From Kiritimatiellia bacterium (lineage in GTDB: Bacteria > Verrucomicrobiota > Kiritimatiellia > RFP12 > UBA1067): DNA of 64,000 nucleotides. Position numbers and translations under genes: made by a program. The notes beneath the pieces are model-generated. The model made no database searches and had not been told where the DNA came from. It worked only from the letters and a program-made list of their open reading frames with translations. Shown here piece by piece: positions 15,001 through 23,442 of this stretch; position 1 is the first letter of the stretch, and each line of letters begins with the position of its first letter. The DNA is taken from assembly GCA_017454745.1 (NCBI GenBank), contig JAFTCL010000083.1:53029-117028 (forward strand), written 5' to 3'.

Positions 15001-17762
15001 ATGTCGACGGTTACTCGGACGGCTGGGAGCTGGCAAACGGTTTTGACCCGCTAGACCCCGATTCCGCCCTGCCGGACTCCGACTCGGACGGCATGCCGGA
15101 CGAGTGGGAGGTCTTTTACGGGTTCAATCCTGCCGACCCGTTGGACGCGGCTTTAGATCCGGATGAAGACGGCCTTTGCAATGCCGATGAGTACGATGCT
15201 AATACAAATCCCTTTAACTCCGATACTGACGGAGATGGAATACCGGATGGCTGGGAATGTCTAAATGGTCTGAACCCGATTGACTGGTCAGATGTTTGCG
15301 GCGATCCGGATGGAGACGGGATACCAAATGTCTATGAGTGGTTTTACGACCGAAATCCGCTGGTAGCCGATGCGGAAAGTGTCAATAAAATTTGTGTCGG
15401 GGGAACGAATGCGGTGCAAACTCTTGAGGCGGCCTTGAGAGCGAGCAGCGCGTATTCTGTAATCGAAATCGCACCCGGTGTGTACTCCGGTAACGGGTGG
15501 TCAATGCAATGGCTTCCGTCGCATCCGGTGTTGATTACCACTCAGGACGGTGGGCGCGACCGCCGCGTTATAATCCGTCTCGGACAAAATTGCTTTGCCG
15601 GCATATTGCTTGACGAAAGGCAGACGGTTCACACCGTTATTCAGGGGCTTTGCATGGAGTTGTGCGCAACCAATGGGGTGCAGTCAGCGTTCTTTTGCGG
15701 GGGCAACGCGCCAACTACGGGACAGCCGGCATCAGGCATGTTCCGCAACATTTATGTCAAAATGAAGAATCCAAATGTGTATTATTACGGATGGCATTTC
15801 CGCCATTTTGAGACAAATGAAGTGGTTATAGCGGGTTGCGTGATAGACGCTGGGGGCACCACAATAGCGCGGGGCATTCGCGCTGTTGACGGCCCCCCGA
15901 TGAGTGTGGAAAATTGCACCTTCGTCAATTTCCCCCCGGACGCAAACGGAAACAGCGTGGGCATCCAATACGAATCGACTTCCCAAAACTATGGCGGGGC
16001 GCCAGACCCGATACCGCTTGAAGTGGTCAACTGTATTTTCGATGAATCATTCGCCAACGCCTACGCGATTGCGCCGTGCACCAACGGAGTGGCGTATGAT
16101 GTCACAGTACTGAATTGCATTGTCCCCTCTGAAAGCAGCATTTACGCCGGCTCGGTGAGCGGGTTGCTGGTTACCAACGCTTGCGTGTCGGCGTCCGGAC
16201 ACCTGCCGATCGACTCTCCGGCCAGAGGGATGGGTGTCCCGAGCCTGTTTTCACCGCTGGACATTGACGGCCAGTTGCGCGGGGATTCGCTCGATATCGG
16301 CGCAGACCGGTATTCCGCGGAACCGAAAGATACGGACGGAGACGGAGTCTCCGACTCCGACGAGGATTGGCTATACGGCAGCAACCCATTTTTCCCGGAC
16401 ACTGACGGTGACAACATGCCAGATGGAACAGAAATCCAGGACGGGACAAATCCTTCCGATTCTTCAAGCTACTGTTACAACTTGTCGGCAGAAGTTACAA
16501 GCTCGTTCAATTTGTTCCCGGAACTCGCCGTTGCTGTGTTTAACCAGTCATACAGCACGAACTCACCTATATCAACCGTCTTTCGCCCGGAACTAACCGC
16601 CACCAACGTCTTTTACCCGAAACCAACCGCCACCAATTTCAATTTCGGGCATATCGTGCACTTGTCCTCAACAACGCCGCACGGCATCTGCCTATGGTTG
16701 GACGCAAACACTAACGGTCTTTGCGATGTCGGGGAGTCCGCTCTTTGGGAGACAATAAAGCCAAAGGAACACGCAACCTCATTTAGTCTAAAAGTGCCAA
16801 TGGTTTGGGAGGATGCGGACAGAGACAAGATTCTTGATCGCTGGGAACTTGCCAACGGTTTATGCCCGACAAACGCCGCCGACGCCTGGCAGGACTGGGA
16901 CGGCGACGGTCTCATCAACTTACACGAGTTTTGGACGAAGTGCAATCCTTCGGTTTACGACGGCACCAACTATGTACTTTCCGCTTTCGCCAAATCGATT
17001 GACTCTAGAATTGCCGGCACGCAAACTGCCAACGCTTGGTACCGTTTTGTAAATTACCCCGACACAGAGCTGAACACAAACTGTTGGGCGTACGGCGCCG
17101 ATTTTTCTTCGACCAGCGTTAAACAAAACTCTGCCGATCCGCATGCCTTTAATGTGACAGCCGTAAGTAAGCGCCATGTTCTCGGGGCAACGCATTATAA
17201 CTATCATGCAAGCTTGGGGACCGTTTATTACTTCTTGGGGACAAACAATGTGGTGTACACGCGTACCCTTGTTGCCACGAACTACATACCAAATGTGGAT
17301 GTTATGGTAGGGCTCCTCGACGAAGATTTGCCCGACAGCGTTGTGCCGGCAAAGATTTTGCCCGAAAACTGGTATGAGTATATTGGGCCAGGATACGGTT
17401 TGCCTACGGTGGTGTTTAACAAGTTTAGGCAGGCCGTCATAATGGATTTAAATTATTTGCCGCAGGAAAAAACGGTTTGTGCAAAAGGATTATTCCCTCA
17501 AAATGCCGACCGATTGTTTTACGCTGCGAGATTTATTGATGGTGATTCCAGCAATCCCCGATATTTGCTTTCGGGGAATGAGACGGTTTTGTTGCATTTA
17601 ATGTGGAGAGGCGAAGGCGGAGAAGGAACTTTTTTAACATTGCTAAAAAATGATATTCAGGCGCACATGAATCTCCTAATGCCGGGATATCAGTTGGAGG
17701 AATTTGACCTTTCGGCATGGGACAAACTGCCGGAATTTTGCGAACCGGACACAGGAGAATAA
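12075..17762 (+). CDS. Giant secreted protein: RCC1-like propellers, TSP3 repeats and beta-helix
   Basis: This protein of 1,895 residues has a Sec signal peptide (MKNVVRFCFCVVLFTVAPAA, cleavage likely after AFA). Residues about 285-500 and 610-890 contain RCC1-like blade motifs (GVVDVVAGCGYGAALLDTG, AIAGGEDFCVALTSSG, AVAAGYYAVGLRQNGSVMAW). TSP3-type calcium motifs (DTDGDGIPDGVE, DSDSDGIPDEWE, DPDADGLTNSQE) occur near 535, 895-1105, 1420-1470 and 1580-1640. Residues about 1110-1420 look like a right-handed beta-helix (GNGWSMQWLPSHPVLITTQ, VENCTFVNF, EVVNCIFDE). No C-terminal sorting signal is seen. DNA from about 12160 to 14960 is strikingly GC-rich, while the signal-peptide codons and the second half of the gene are not, and a 76-residue TSP3 unit is duplicated. 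A surface adhesin or scaffold role is inferred. Confidence 0.8.
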   Translation: MKNVVRFCFCVVLFTVAPAAFASAQSLDGFIESFRAAQVSAPMVRDGARLTVPAGVVRADVGDGSWPQDALSIPAVRLPDGTAARRFLVWQDPGTGAVMMSGGDGATPFAIADAGIGQADLLAARYGTSDPSRLRSLAARCAGRLSPSRVVWSGFISGEYPAPLRSPQNPLGDPRSLPYDTVPGGLATPDGFESALVLADTAGGFRQFKFPSGASLPQIVRLPYFTVFVGLEGPGRVSGFGHDPDCFDPCCEPDGNPRFGWISAPSKPVGVIKAAASAGSTVYLLGSNGRVTQWGGRLEADEMGTLPSMTGVVDVVAGCGYGAALLDTGRVRAWSGSLDGFNGTPSGVTGATAIAGGEDFCVALTSSGTAKCWGPFTAPPSATGLVAVAAGYYAVGLRQNGSVMAWDPWDGTAMPVPGITGASVIGCGGGTGAALTPDGVALWDIATGVALDVPSGTRGFAADRSGVWLFMGDGSVRLYGEDVPYLGAMPQWTAADGCRALAASEMWGEGAVYTVTVLALRGAAGTINSDADCDGAPLASERLAGSDPADPDTDGDGIPDGVEMGMAPTPLFWRGGTSSFLPGFPPAVSARSTAGLSGAALCGGGVWLCGSSGLEELLPPPSVTGLAATATGTLGGLAADGGFLAWRADGASALLPGLGLAAVSGGYRHFLGINGSGRLLCLEETPGQAVLTNRTGSTFVSSLSSSVSAVAVSAGDGIDAAFLSDGKLRLGSALAASQYSDRSVCATQMLDQVIAGPARSAALLKTNGAYTVYRRSSDTSTSFTPQASSGPRGAFLGLLGGRVAVVLTNGVVKSCANGSTSWSTAFTNAALTSALAVDWTSNAVAAVSASGGVSAVWGAAAIPAVPWWWSWRDVSLDPADPSSGAALLAVSTSPTDPDSDGDGFPDGWELANGFDPLDPDSALPDSDSDGIPDEWEAFYGLDPSSAADAALDPDADGLTNSQEFINGTNPIDRDTDVDGYSDGWELANGFDPLDPDSALPDSDSDGMPDEWEVFYGFNPADPLDAALDPDEDGLCNADEYDANTNPFNSDTDGDGIPDGWECLNGLNPIDWSDVCGDPDGDGIPNVYEWFYDRNPLVADAESVNKICVGGTNAVQTLEAALRASSAYSVIEIAPGVYSGNGWSMQWLPSHPVLITTQDGGRDRRVIIRLGQNCFAGILLDERQTVHTVIQGLCMELCATNGVQSAFFCGGNAPTTGQPASGMFRNIYVKMKNPNVYYYGWHFRHFETNEVVIAGCVIDAGGTTIARGIRAVDGPPMSVENCTFVNFPPDANGNSVGIQYESTSQNYGGAPDPIPLEVVNCIFDESFANAYAIAPCTNGVAYDVTVLNCIVPSESSIYAGSVSGLLVTNACVSASGHLPIDSPARGMGVPSLFSPLDIDGQLRGDSLDIGADRYSAEPKDTDGDGVSDSDEDWLYGSNPFFPDTDGDNMPDGTEIQDGTNPSDSSSYCYNLSAEVTSSFNLFPELAVAVFNQSYSTNSPISTVFRPELTATNVFYPKPTATNFNFGHIVHLSSTTPHGICLWLDANTNGLCDVGESALWETIKPKEHATSFSLKVPMVWEDADRDKILDRWELANGLCPTNAADAWQDWDGDGLINLHEFWTKCNPSVYDGTNYVLSAFAKSIDSRIAGTQTANAWYRFVNYPDTELNTNCWAYGADFSSTSVKQNSADPHAFNVTAVSKRHVLGATHYNYHASLGTVYYFLGTNNVVYTRTLVATNYIPNVDVMVGLLDEDLPDSVVPAKILPENWYEYIGPGYGLPTVVFNKFRQAVIMDLNYLPQEKTVCAKGLFPQNADRLFYAARFIDGDSSNPRYLLSGNETVLLHLMWRGEGGEGTFLTLLKNDIQAHMNLLMPGYQLEEFDLSAWDKLPEFCEPDTGE
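14789..14893 (+). repeat. 105-bp direct repeat, copy A (TSP3 unit)
   Basis: This segment recurs at 15017-15121 with 6 mismatches over 105 bases (about 94% identity). Both copies encode the TSP3 stretch that begins DGWELANGFDPLDPDSALPD. The copies are offset by 228 bases, exactly 76 codons, so the duplication is in frame and recent relative to the rest of the gene. Confidence 0.9.
15017..15121 (+). repeat. 105-bp direct repeat, copy B (TSP3 unit)
   Basis: This is the second copy of the segment at 14789-14893. Most differences are third-position changes; Ile versus Met and Ala versus Val are the visible residue differences. The fall in base composition within the host gene begins between the two copies, near 14960. 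Confidence 0.9.
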
Positions 17763-17775
17763 GGAGAAAAAGGAA

Positions 17776-18435
17776 ATGAAAAGATTATGCTTGACGCTTG
17801 TGTTTCTATCGTTGTCAGTTATCGGTGCCAACGCAACATCTGTACTATGGGATGCTTTTGGCATTACTTATGTAGATGGAGAAACTACAACTATTGGCTA
17901 CCATAACGGTAGTTTGGGGAGGGGAATCTGGCCGGAAGTGGGGTTGACGGTTGACAAAAGTAAGGTTAATATTACAATATCCCCCAATGATGTTGTCGTT
18001 GCCAACGCATCTTGCAATTGGCTTGTCGCTTCCGTTGGCGATGTCGTTTCGGAATCGACCACCAGACACCTCGACCCCAGCCAATATTTTCTGCATATCA
18101 CACTTGATGATGATTTTACAGACATGCACGCATATGACGGGTGGTTTATCACTGGTGATCCCATAACAGTAAGGCGGAACAGCATTTTTTACCTTATGTT
18201 AGCCGCAGGGGATGTACACAGTATCTATGCTGATGAGAAGCAGAATGTGTATTATGGATGGGTGGAGGTTACGGTTTCGCCAATGGGGGAAATTGGCGTC
18301 GGCTCGTCCTGCATCAATCTGGACGGCGATCCTATAATCGTGGGGTATGATCTTGTCCCCGAGCCGGGGGTAACTGGCCTGTTGCTGTTCGGCCTTGCCG
18401 CGTTGGTTTTCCCCAGAAGGAAAATATTGCGCTGA
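17776..18435 (+). CDS. PEP-CTERM sorting domain protein
   Basis: This 219-residue exported protein has an N-terminal signal peptide (MKRLCLTLVFLSLSVIGANA) and a classical C-terminal PEP-CTERM tripartite signal (VPEPGVTGLLLFGLAALVF, then PRRK). Such proteins are processed by an exosortase and placed in the envelope or extracellular matrix. The middle region is beta-rich and not recognised. The ATG at 17776 follows AAGGAGAAAAAGGA; upstream in-frame starts lack a signal peptide at the right place. The gene begins 13 bases after the giant TSP3 protein and is likely co-transcribed with it. No exosortase gene is in the window. Confidence 0.85.
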   Translation: MKRLCLTLVFLSLSVIGANATSVLWDAFGITYVDGETTTIGYHNGSLGRGIWPEVGLTVDKSKVNITISPNDVVVANASCNWLVASVGDVVSESTTRHLDPSQYFLHITLDDDFTDMHAYDGWFITGDPITVRRNSIFYLMLAAGDVHSIYADEKQNVYYGWVEVTVSPMGEIGVGSSCINLDGDPIIVGYDLVPEPGVTGLLLFGLAALVFPRRKILR

Positions 18436-18454
18436 CCCAATGGTTCCCGTCGAG

Positions 18455-18616
18455 TTATGGCGGATTTACCTCGGTTTGGCAGTTTGACCTGTCAAGTCCC
18501 CTGTAGCCGGTCGTTTCGCACACCCCGTCGAGAATCCGCCCGCGCTTGCCGGGACTCGATTCCGCATACATACTGCGTCTTGCCCCAACGTATTGATTTG
18601 TTGCCATTCGTGACAT
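18455..18616 (-). pseudogene. Remnant of a transposase/integrase N-terminus
   Basis: A short minus-strand frame begins MSRMATNQYVGARRSMYAES and continues PGKRGRILDGVCETTGYR. It resembles the N-terminal helix-turn-helix of a DDE-type integrase/transposase group in which a block of the kind KGRILDEFCxxTGYxRKYAI is usual. The similarity stops abruptly after TTGYR, and the catalytic core is absent. AGGAGG lies a few bases before the ATG at 18616. The stretch from 18436 to 18836 holds no other gene except the gnd promoter, so this is most likely an IS scar. Confidence 0.45.
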
Positions 18617-18748
18617 GTTCATGCCTCCTATGATACCATAAGTGTCCAATATTTGACGAACGGGTACGCCAAAATTCTACCGCCGCTATCAGAAGAGTGT
18701 CCATTATTACGACAAACTGCTGTTTCCTGTATTATGTTTTTTTCGCAT

Positions 18749-18777
18749 TTGACCGGGGTTGGCGGATGTGGTAAAAT
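18749..18777 (+). promoter_or_regulatory. Sigma-70-like promoter of gnd
   Basis: TTGACC (18749-18754) and TAAAAT (18772-18777) have the ideal 17-base spacing and lie about 60 bases upstream of the gnd ATG. Confidence 0.6.
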
Positions 18778-18836
18778 ATTGCCCGATTTTTTTAGGACAC
18801 CTTATTGGTTTTGGTTCTGTTTTTGGAGCAAATGAA

Positions 18837-20303
18837 ATGGCAAAGCAGGTTAAGAAAGCGGATATCGGGTTGATCGGTTTGGCGGTCATGGGCGAGAATC
18901 TGATTCTCAACATGGAGAGCAAGGGGTACACCGTGGCGTGTTTCAACCGCACGGTGGAGAAAGTCGATGCTTTCGTCAACGGTCGCGGTGCCGGCAAGCG
19001 GCTGATCGGGTGCCATTCGGTGCGCGAACTTGCCGATGCGTTAAAGAAACCCCGTCGGGTGATGATGATGGTCAAAGCCGGAACTGCGGTTGACCAGACC
19101 ATCGAGTCGTTGTTGCCGGTGCTGGGAAAGGGTGATATCATTATCGATGGCGGCAACAGCCATTTCCCCGACACCATCCGCCGCACGAAATATCTGGCCG
19201 AAAAAGGAATCCGTTTCGTCGGCACCGGAGTCTCCGGCGGTGAGGAGGGGGCGCTTAAAGGTCCGGCGATTATGCCTGGCGGCGACCCTAAGGCGTGGAA
19301 ATACGTACAGCCGATTTTTCAGGACATTTCGGCAAAAGTTGACGACGGCACCCCGTGTTGCGCTTGGATTGGCAGTGACGGGGCCGGGCATTTCGTCAAG
19401 ATGGTCCACAACGGCATCGAGTACGGCGATATGCAGCTGATGTGCGAAGCCTACGATTTGATGGCGCGCGGGTTGGGCATGACCGCCAAGGAGATGAACA
19501 AAGTATTCGCGAAATGGAATAAGGGCGATTTGGACAGTTACCTTGTCGAAATCTCCGCTGATATCCTCAGCCAGTATGATGAAGAGACCGGCAAGCCGAT
19601 GGTTGACGTGATACTTGATACCGCCGGGCAAAAGGGCACCGGAAAGTGGACGTCTCAAGCGGGGCTGGATTTGGGCGTCGCGATCCCGCAAATCGCCGAA
19701 GCGGTCTTTTCGCGCTGCCTGTCGGCGATCAAGGAAGAGCGGGTTGCCGCATCCAAGATTCTTTCCGGTCCGCGTTCCAAGGTTAAGGTTGACCGCCGGC
19801 TGTTCCTGCGGCAGCTGGAGCAGGCGGTTTACGCCGCGAAGATTTGCTCATACGCCCAAGGGTATCAGCTGATGCGCCAGGCGGCCAAAGATTACGGATG
19901 GAAGCTCAACTATGGCGAGATCGCTTTAGTGTGGCGGCAGGGGTGCATTATTCGCGCCCGGTTCCTCGGCAAGATCAAAGAGGCGTTCGACGCCAATCCG
20001 GATTTGCCGAACCTGCTGCTGGATCCGTATTTCAGCGGTGTTATCGCCAAGGCGCAGAGCGCGTGGCGGAACGTGGTCAAGACCGCCATTGATCTGGGGA
20101 TCCCGGTGCCGGCGATGGGCACGGCGCTGAATTACTTCGACGGATACCGCAGCGCCCGGCTGCCCGCCAACCTCCTGCAGGCGCAGCGCGATTATTTCGG
20201 GGCCCACACTTACGAGCGCACCGACAAACCGCGCGGCGAGTTTTACCATCACATTTGGACGGAAAGCGGCGGAAACACCGCCGCCTCTACTTACACGGTT
20301 TAA
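18837..20303 (+). CDS. gnd: 6-phosphogluconate dehydrogenase, decarboxylating
   Basis: This 488-residue cytosolic enzyme oxidatively decarboxylates 6-phosphogluconate to ribulose 5-phosphate with NADP in the pentose phosphate pathway. The Rossmann motif [20 protein letters not shown] is at residues about 10-30, the substrate-binding block [21 protein letters not shown] near 125-145, the catalytic [14 protein letters not shown] near 185-200, and the C-terminal [15 protein letters not shown] near 460-475. The length matches the long bacterial form. The ATG at 18837 has GGAG 8 bases upstream; an open extension upstream lacks the dinucleotide fold. A dedicated promoter lies upstream, and an AsmA-like gene follows 24 bases after the stop. 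Confidence 0.96.
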   Translation: MAKQVKKADIGLIGLAVMGENLILNMESKGYTVACFNRTVEKVDAFVNGRGAGKRLIGCHSVRELADALKKPRRVMMMVKAGTAVDQTIESLLPVLGKGDIIIDGGNSHFPDTIRRTKYLAEKGIRFVGTGVSGGEEGALKGPAIMPGGDPKAWKYVQPIFQDISAKVDDGTPCCAWIGSDGAGHFVKMVHNGIEYGDMQLMCEAYDLMARGLGMTAKEMNKVFAKWNKGDLDSYLVEISADILSQYDEETGKPMVDVILDTAGQKGTGKWTSQAGLDLGVAIPQIAEAVFSRCLSAIKEERVAASKILSGPRSKVKVDRRLFLRQLEQAVYAAKICSYAQGYQLMRQAAKDYGWKLNYGEIALVWRQGCIIRARFLGKIKEAFDANPDLPNLLLDPYFSGVIAKAQSAWRNVVKTAIDLGIPVPAMGTALNYFDGYRSARLPANLLQAQRDYFGAHTYERTDKPRGEFYHHIWTESGGNTAASTYTV

Positions 20304-20327
20304 ACCAAACACGAAAGGAATGATGAA

Positions 20328-21137
20328 ATGGCTATGAAAAAAGGTGTGAGAATCGCCGTAACGGCAGTGACGGTCATCGCGGTGGCGTTGGTGGTGTTGT
20401 TGGTGACGCTTCCGCTGACCATTTGCCCGATTGTCAAGGGCGCCGCACTGGCGGGTGAAAAAGTTGTCGGAGTGCCGATCAAGGTCGGCAACGTCAGCAT
20501 GAACCCGTTTAACGGGTCGTTTTCGATGTCCAAGGTCAGCGTGGGCAACCCGCAAGGGTACTCCACCAATGCCTGTTTCGCGGTTGACCACATGTCGGTG
20601 AAGATGAAAATGGCTTCGCTGTTTTCCGACACCATCGTGATAGATGACATCACGATTAAAGATCCGTTGATCCGGTATGAGTCAAAGGGCGGGAAGTCGA
20701 ATTTTGACGCGTTTACCAGCGGCAGCAAGCCGAAAACGACGACGGACGAGACGGGTAAGGAAACCCCGAAGAGCGACGAATCCGGCAAGAAGGTGGTAAT
20801 TAACCACTTCAAGCTGTCCGGGGCGCAGGTGCAGTTCTCTTCGCCGTTGACGATGGGCGCGGCGGTGCCGGTGCCAACTCCGGATATCGAATTGAACGGT
20901 ATCGGCGCCAAGAACGGCGGCATTACCGCGGTCGAGGCGATTAAGGAAATCGTTTCCAGCGTGGTGGTGGGCATTGTAAAAGCCTCCGCCAACGTGGTTG
21001 GCGGCGCCACCGATCTCGTGGGCAGCGGTGCCAAGGATATCGGTGCCGGTGTCAAAAAGATGGCCACCGGCGCGGTTGAAGGCTTTAAGAATCTGTTAAA
21101 ATCCGCAGACAAGCCGCCGGCCGGCAACGAGAAGTAG
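20328..21137 (+). CDS. AsmA-like membrane-anchored protein
   Basis: This 269-residue protein has one N-terminal transmembrane anchor (residues about 9-30). The periplasmic region begins with the AsmA/DUF748-like pattern GVPIKVGNVSMNPFNGSFSM and VGNPQGYSTNACFAVDHMSV, in which short strands build a lipid-binding groove. Residues about 130-160 are a low-complexity K/T/E/S linker. The last 60 residues are an amphipathic Gly/Ala/Val/Lys stretch. AsmA-like proteins are linked to outer-membrane lipid homeostasis; the role here is inferred. The ribosome site AAAGGA lies 8 bases before the ATG. The HAD phosphatase gene starts 3 bases after the stop, so the two are likely co-expressed. Confidence 0.72.
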   Translation: MAMKKGVRIAVTAVTVIAVALVVLLVTLPLTICPIVKGAALAGEKVVGVPIKVGNVSMNPFNGSFSMSKVSVGNPQGYSTNACFAVDHMSVKMKMASLFSDTIVIDDITIKDPLIRYESKGGKSNFDAFTSGSKPKTTTDETGKETPKSDESGKKVVINHFKLSGAQVQFSSPLTMGAAVPVPTPDIELNGIGAKNGGITAVEAIKEIVSSVVVGIVKASANVVGGATDLVGSGAKDIGAGVKKMATGAVEGFKNLLKSADKPPAGNEK

Positions 21138-21140
21138 CCG

Positions 21141-22028
21141 ATGAGCGTTGATTGCGCGATGCTGCGGGGTTTTGCCCCGCAGCACGATTGTTTTGTGGGA
21201 ATCGACTCCGATGGATGCGTGTTTGACACGATGGCGGTCAAACAGCGCGAACATTTTCATCCGTTGATCATCAAGCACTGGCATTTGGAGCGTTGCGCCG
21301 ACGCTTTGATCGCGTGCGCGGATTTTTCGAATCTGATTTCCTGTTACCGCGGGTCGAACCGGTTCCCGGCCTTGCTGCGCACTTTTACCTGGTTCCGCAA
21401 CTATCCGGGTGTCGCCGAATCCGGGGTGGAGTTGCCCAAACTTGACGCTTTGCGGTCGTACGTCCAATCTGGCTTGACTTTGGGCAACCCGTCATTGCAG
21501 ACCGAAGTGGAGCGGACCGGGGATCCTGAGTTGCGCCGCCTTCTGGAGTGGAGTCTGGAAGTGAGCGCCAGCATCGACGGCAATATGCGTCCAGTGCCTC
21601 CTTTCCCTGAAGCGGTGGCGACTATGGAGCTGATGCGAGAGGCTGCGGATTTGATGGTGGTTTCGCAAACGCCGGAAGCCGCATTGCGGCGCGAGTGGAA
21701 ATTGCACCGGATTGACGGGCTGGTGGAAATTATTTGTGGTCAGGAAGCGGGGACCAAGGCCGAGATGCTGACCGCCGCCGCCGAAGGAAAATATGCCTCC
21801 GGGAAGGTACTGATGGTGGGGGACGCCCAGGGCGATCTTCGTTCGGCCCGCGAGTCAGGATCGTTGTTCTTCCCCATTACTCCCGGCGACGAAAACAACG
21901 CTTGGCGGCGGCTTCGGGAGGAGGGTTTCCCGCGTCTGATGAACGGGACGTTCGCCGGTGATTATGAAACGGAGCTGGAACGCGAGTTCCTGGGAACGCT
22001 GCCCAGCATGCCGCCGTGGGAAGAGTGA
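21141..22028 (+). CDS. HAD superfamily hydrolase
   Basis: This 295-residue soluble protein has HAD motifs in order: motif I VGIDSDGCVFDT (nucleophile Asp22 and Asp24), motif II in LMVVSQTP, a motif III lysine near AGTKAEML, and motif IV VLMVGDAQGD. The insert between motifs I and II is a helical cap of C1 type, of about 150 residues, longer than in simple phosphoglycolate phosphatases. The substrate is unknown; a small phosphorylated metabolite is likely. It sits 3 bases downstream of the AsmA-like gene. The end of the gene runs into a 14-base tandem repeat, which includes the stop codon. Confidence 0.82.
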   Translation: MSVDCAMLRGFAPQHDCFVGIDSDGCVFDTMAVKQREHFHPLIIKHWHLERCADALIACADFSNLISCYRGSNRFPALLRTFTWFRNYPGVAESGVELPKLDALRSYVQSGLTLGNPSLQTEVERTGDPELRRLLEWSLEVSASIDGNMRPVPPFPEAVATMELMREAADLMVVSQTPEAALRREWKLHRIDGLVEIICGQEAGTKAEMLTAAAEGKYASGKVLMVGDAQGDLRSARESGSLFFPITPGDENNAWRRLREEGFPRLMNGTFAGDYETELEREFLGTLPSMPPWEE

Positions 22029-22071
22029 CGAGGTAAGAGTGACGAGATAAGAGTTACGAGTGACGAGTAAA
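22021..22071. repeat. 14-base tandem repeat at the end of the HAD gene
   Basis: Copies of AAGAGTGACGAGGT begin at 22021, 22035 and 22049, the third being degenerate, followed by a partial copy. The first copy includes the HAD stop codon. The remaining bases to 22170 are AT-rich with no gene. Confidence 0.7.
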
Positions 22072-22189
22072 CTTTGAATTAAGAATGAAGAATTTTAAAT
22101 GATGAATAATGAGTGGGCGTTTGGATGGCAATGAAAATTATTTCAATAAAATCATATTTCGTTATTGACTATACCTCCCAACTATTTTA

Positions 22190-22278
22190 AAGTTATTGCC
22201 CTCAACCCGAATTGGGGCGAGAGGCGCCGATACCTGTAACAGGCAATTTGCAACTTGGATAGTGCGAGGTGTTGTGAA
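22190..22278 (+). other. Possibly structured leader upstream of potA
   Basis: TTGCC near 22196 can pair with GGCAA near 22242, enclosing a second stem (CTCAACCC with the later TGGGGCGAG) and a small CCTG-TAA-CAGG hairpin. The potA start follows about 30 bases later. The layout could be a regulatory leader RNA, but it does not match any riboswitch consensus recognisable by eye. Confidence 0.3.
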
Positions 22279-23442
22279 GTGTCCGATTTTCTGGTGTTCG
22301 AAAACGTTACCAAGCGTTTTGGCCCGTTGACTGCGGTCAACAATGTCTCATTAGGCATTAAAAAGGGCGAGTTTTTCTCTTTGTTGGGGCCGAGCGGTTG
22401 CGGTAAGACTACGTTACTGCGTATGCTCGGGGGCTTTGAGATGCCGGATTCCGGACGGATATTTCTTGACGGTAAGGACATTACCGACCTTTCGCCAAAC
22501 CAACGCCGCGTCCACACCGTTTTCCAGAATTACGCGCTCTTCCCCACGATGACCATCTGGGACAACATTGCGTTCTCCCTCAAGCTGTCCAAGTTGCCGA
22601 AGCGCGAGATCGAGGAGAAGGTGGATGCAATTCTCGACATGATCCAGATGCGCGAACATGCTTGGAAGTACCCAAACCAGCTTTCGGGCGGCCAGAAACA
22701 GCGCGTAGCCATCGCGCGGGCTTTGGTGGACAGACCGCAAGTGCTTCTGCTTGACGAGCCGTTGGCCGCGCTGGATCTAAAACTCCGCCAGCACATGCTG
22801 ATGGAATTGGACCTTATCCATGATCAGGTTGGCATTACCTTTATTTATGTGACCCATGACCAAGGGGAGGCGATGAGCCTTTCCGACCGTATCGCCGTTA
22901 TGAACCGGGGAAAGGTGGAGCAGCTTGACCAGCCGGCGCAGATTTACGAGGCTCCGGTCTCCAGTTTCGTCGCGGCGTTCATCGGAGACACCAACTTTTT
23001 TGCCGGCGAGATTGTCGCCGCCGAGGGCGACTACTGCACCATCCGGTGCGAAGGGCTGGGCGATATACAGGCTTTCAACGACCGCAAATTGGCGGTAGGG
23101 CAGAACGTACACCTTTCTGTGCGCCCGGAAAAGATTCATATCACGCTTAACGCGCCCCAGCCGGAGAACGGGGTGGGGGTAAACGTTTTCCAGAGTACGG
23201 TCACGGATGTGATTTATCAAGGCGTTTACACGAAATATTGGATTATGTGCGGTGACCGCAGCGTCTCCGCGCTCAAGCCGCATTCCAGGTTCCTGCTTGA
23301 CCAGGCTCCGATCACCTGGAATGACAAGGTGTATATGTGGTGGCATCCGGATGACGGTTACATGATTGAAAACTTCTCTGAATCCGATGCCGGATTAGTG
23401 CAGACTCCGCCTGACGCGCCCAAGGAGTTCCCCGGAAAATGA
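22279..23442 (+). CDS. potA: Spermidine/putrescine ABC transporter ATP-binding protein
   Basis: This 387-residue ATPase energises polyamine import at the inner membrane. The Walker A motif GPSGCGKTT is at residues 37-45, the Q-loop in VFQNYALFP, the ABC signature [15 protein letters not shown], and Walker [18 protein letters not shown]-type regulatory domain of about 130 residues follows (SVRPEKIHI), as in PotA and other MalK-like subunits. The GTG at 22279 is preferred, with GAGG about 9 bases upstream. The stop overlaps the potB ATG by 4 bases. The order potA-potB-potC-potD is the standard one. Confidence 0.93.
   Translation: MSDFLVFENVTKRFGPLTAVNNVSLGIKKGEFFSLLGPSGCGKTTLLRMLGGFEMPDSGRIFLDGKDITDLSPNQRRVHTVFQNYALFPTMTIWDNIAFSLKLSKLPKREIEEKVDAILDMIQMREHAWKYPNQLSGGQKQRVAIARALVDRPQVLLLDEPLAALDLKLRQHMLMELDLIHDQVGITFIYVTHDQGEAMSLSDRIAVMNRGKVEQLDQPAQIYEAPVSSFVAAFIGDTNFFAGEIVAAEGDYCTIRCEGLGDIQAFNDRKLAVGQNVHLSVRPEKIHITLNAPQPENGVGVNVFQSTVTDVIYQGVYTKYWIMCGDRSVSALKPHSRFLLDQAPITWNDKVYMWWHPDDGYMIENFSESDAGLVQTPPDAPKEFPGK

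Noticed and set aside
22021..22071. CRISPR-like short repeats
   Set aside because: The repeats are directly tandem with no spacers and only 14 bases long. No cas gene is present in the window.
22190..22278. TPP riboswitch
   Set aside because: ACCTG and TTGGATAGTGC recall parts of a TPP element, but the invariant CTGAGA stretch and correct order are missing, and the gene downstream is a polyamine transporter.
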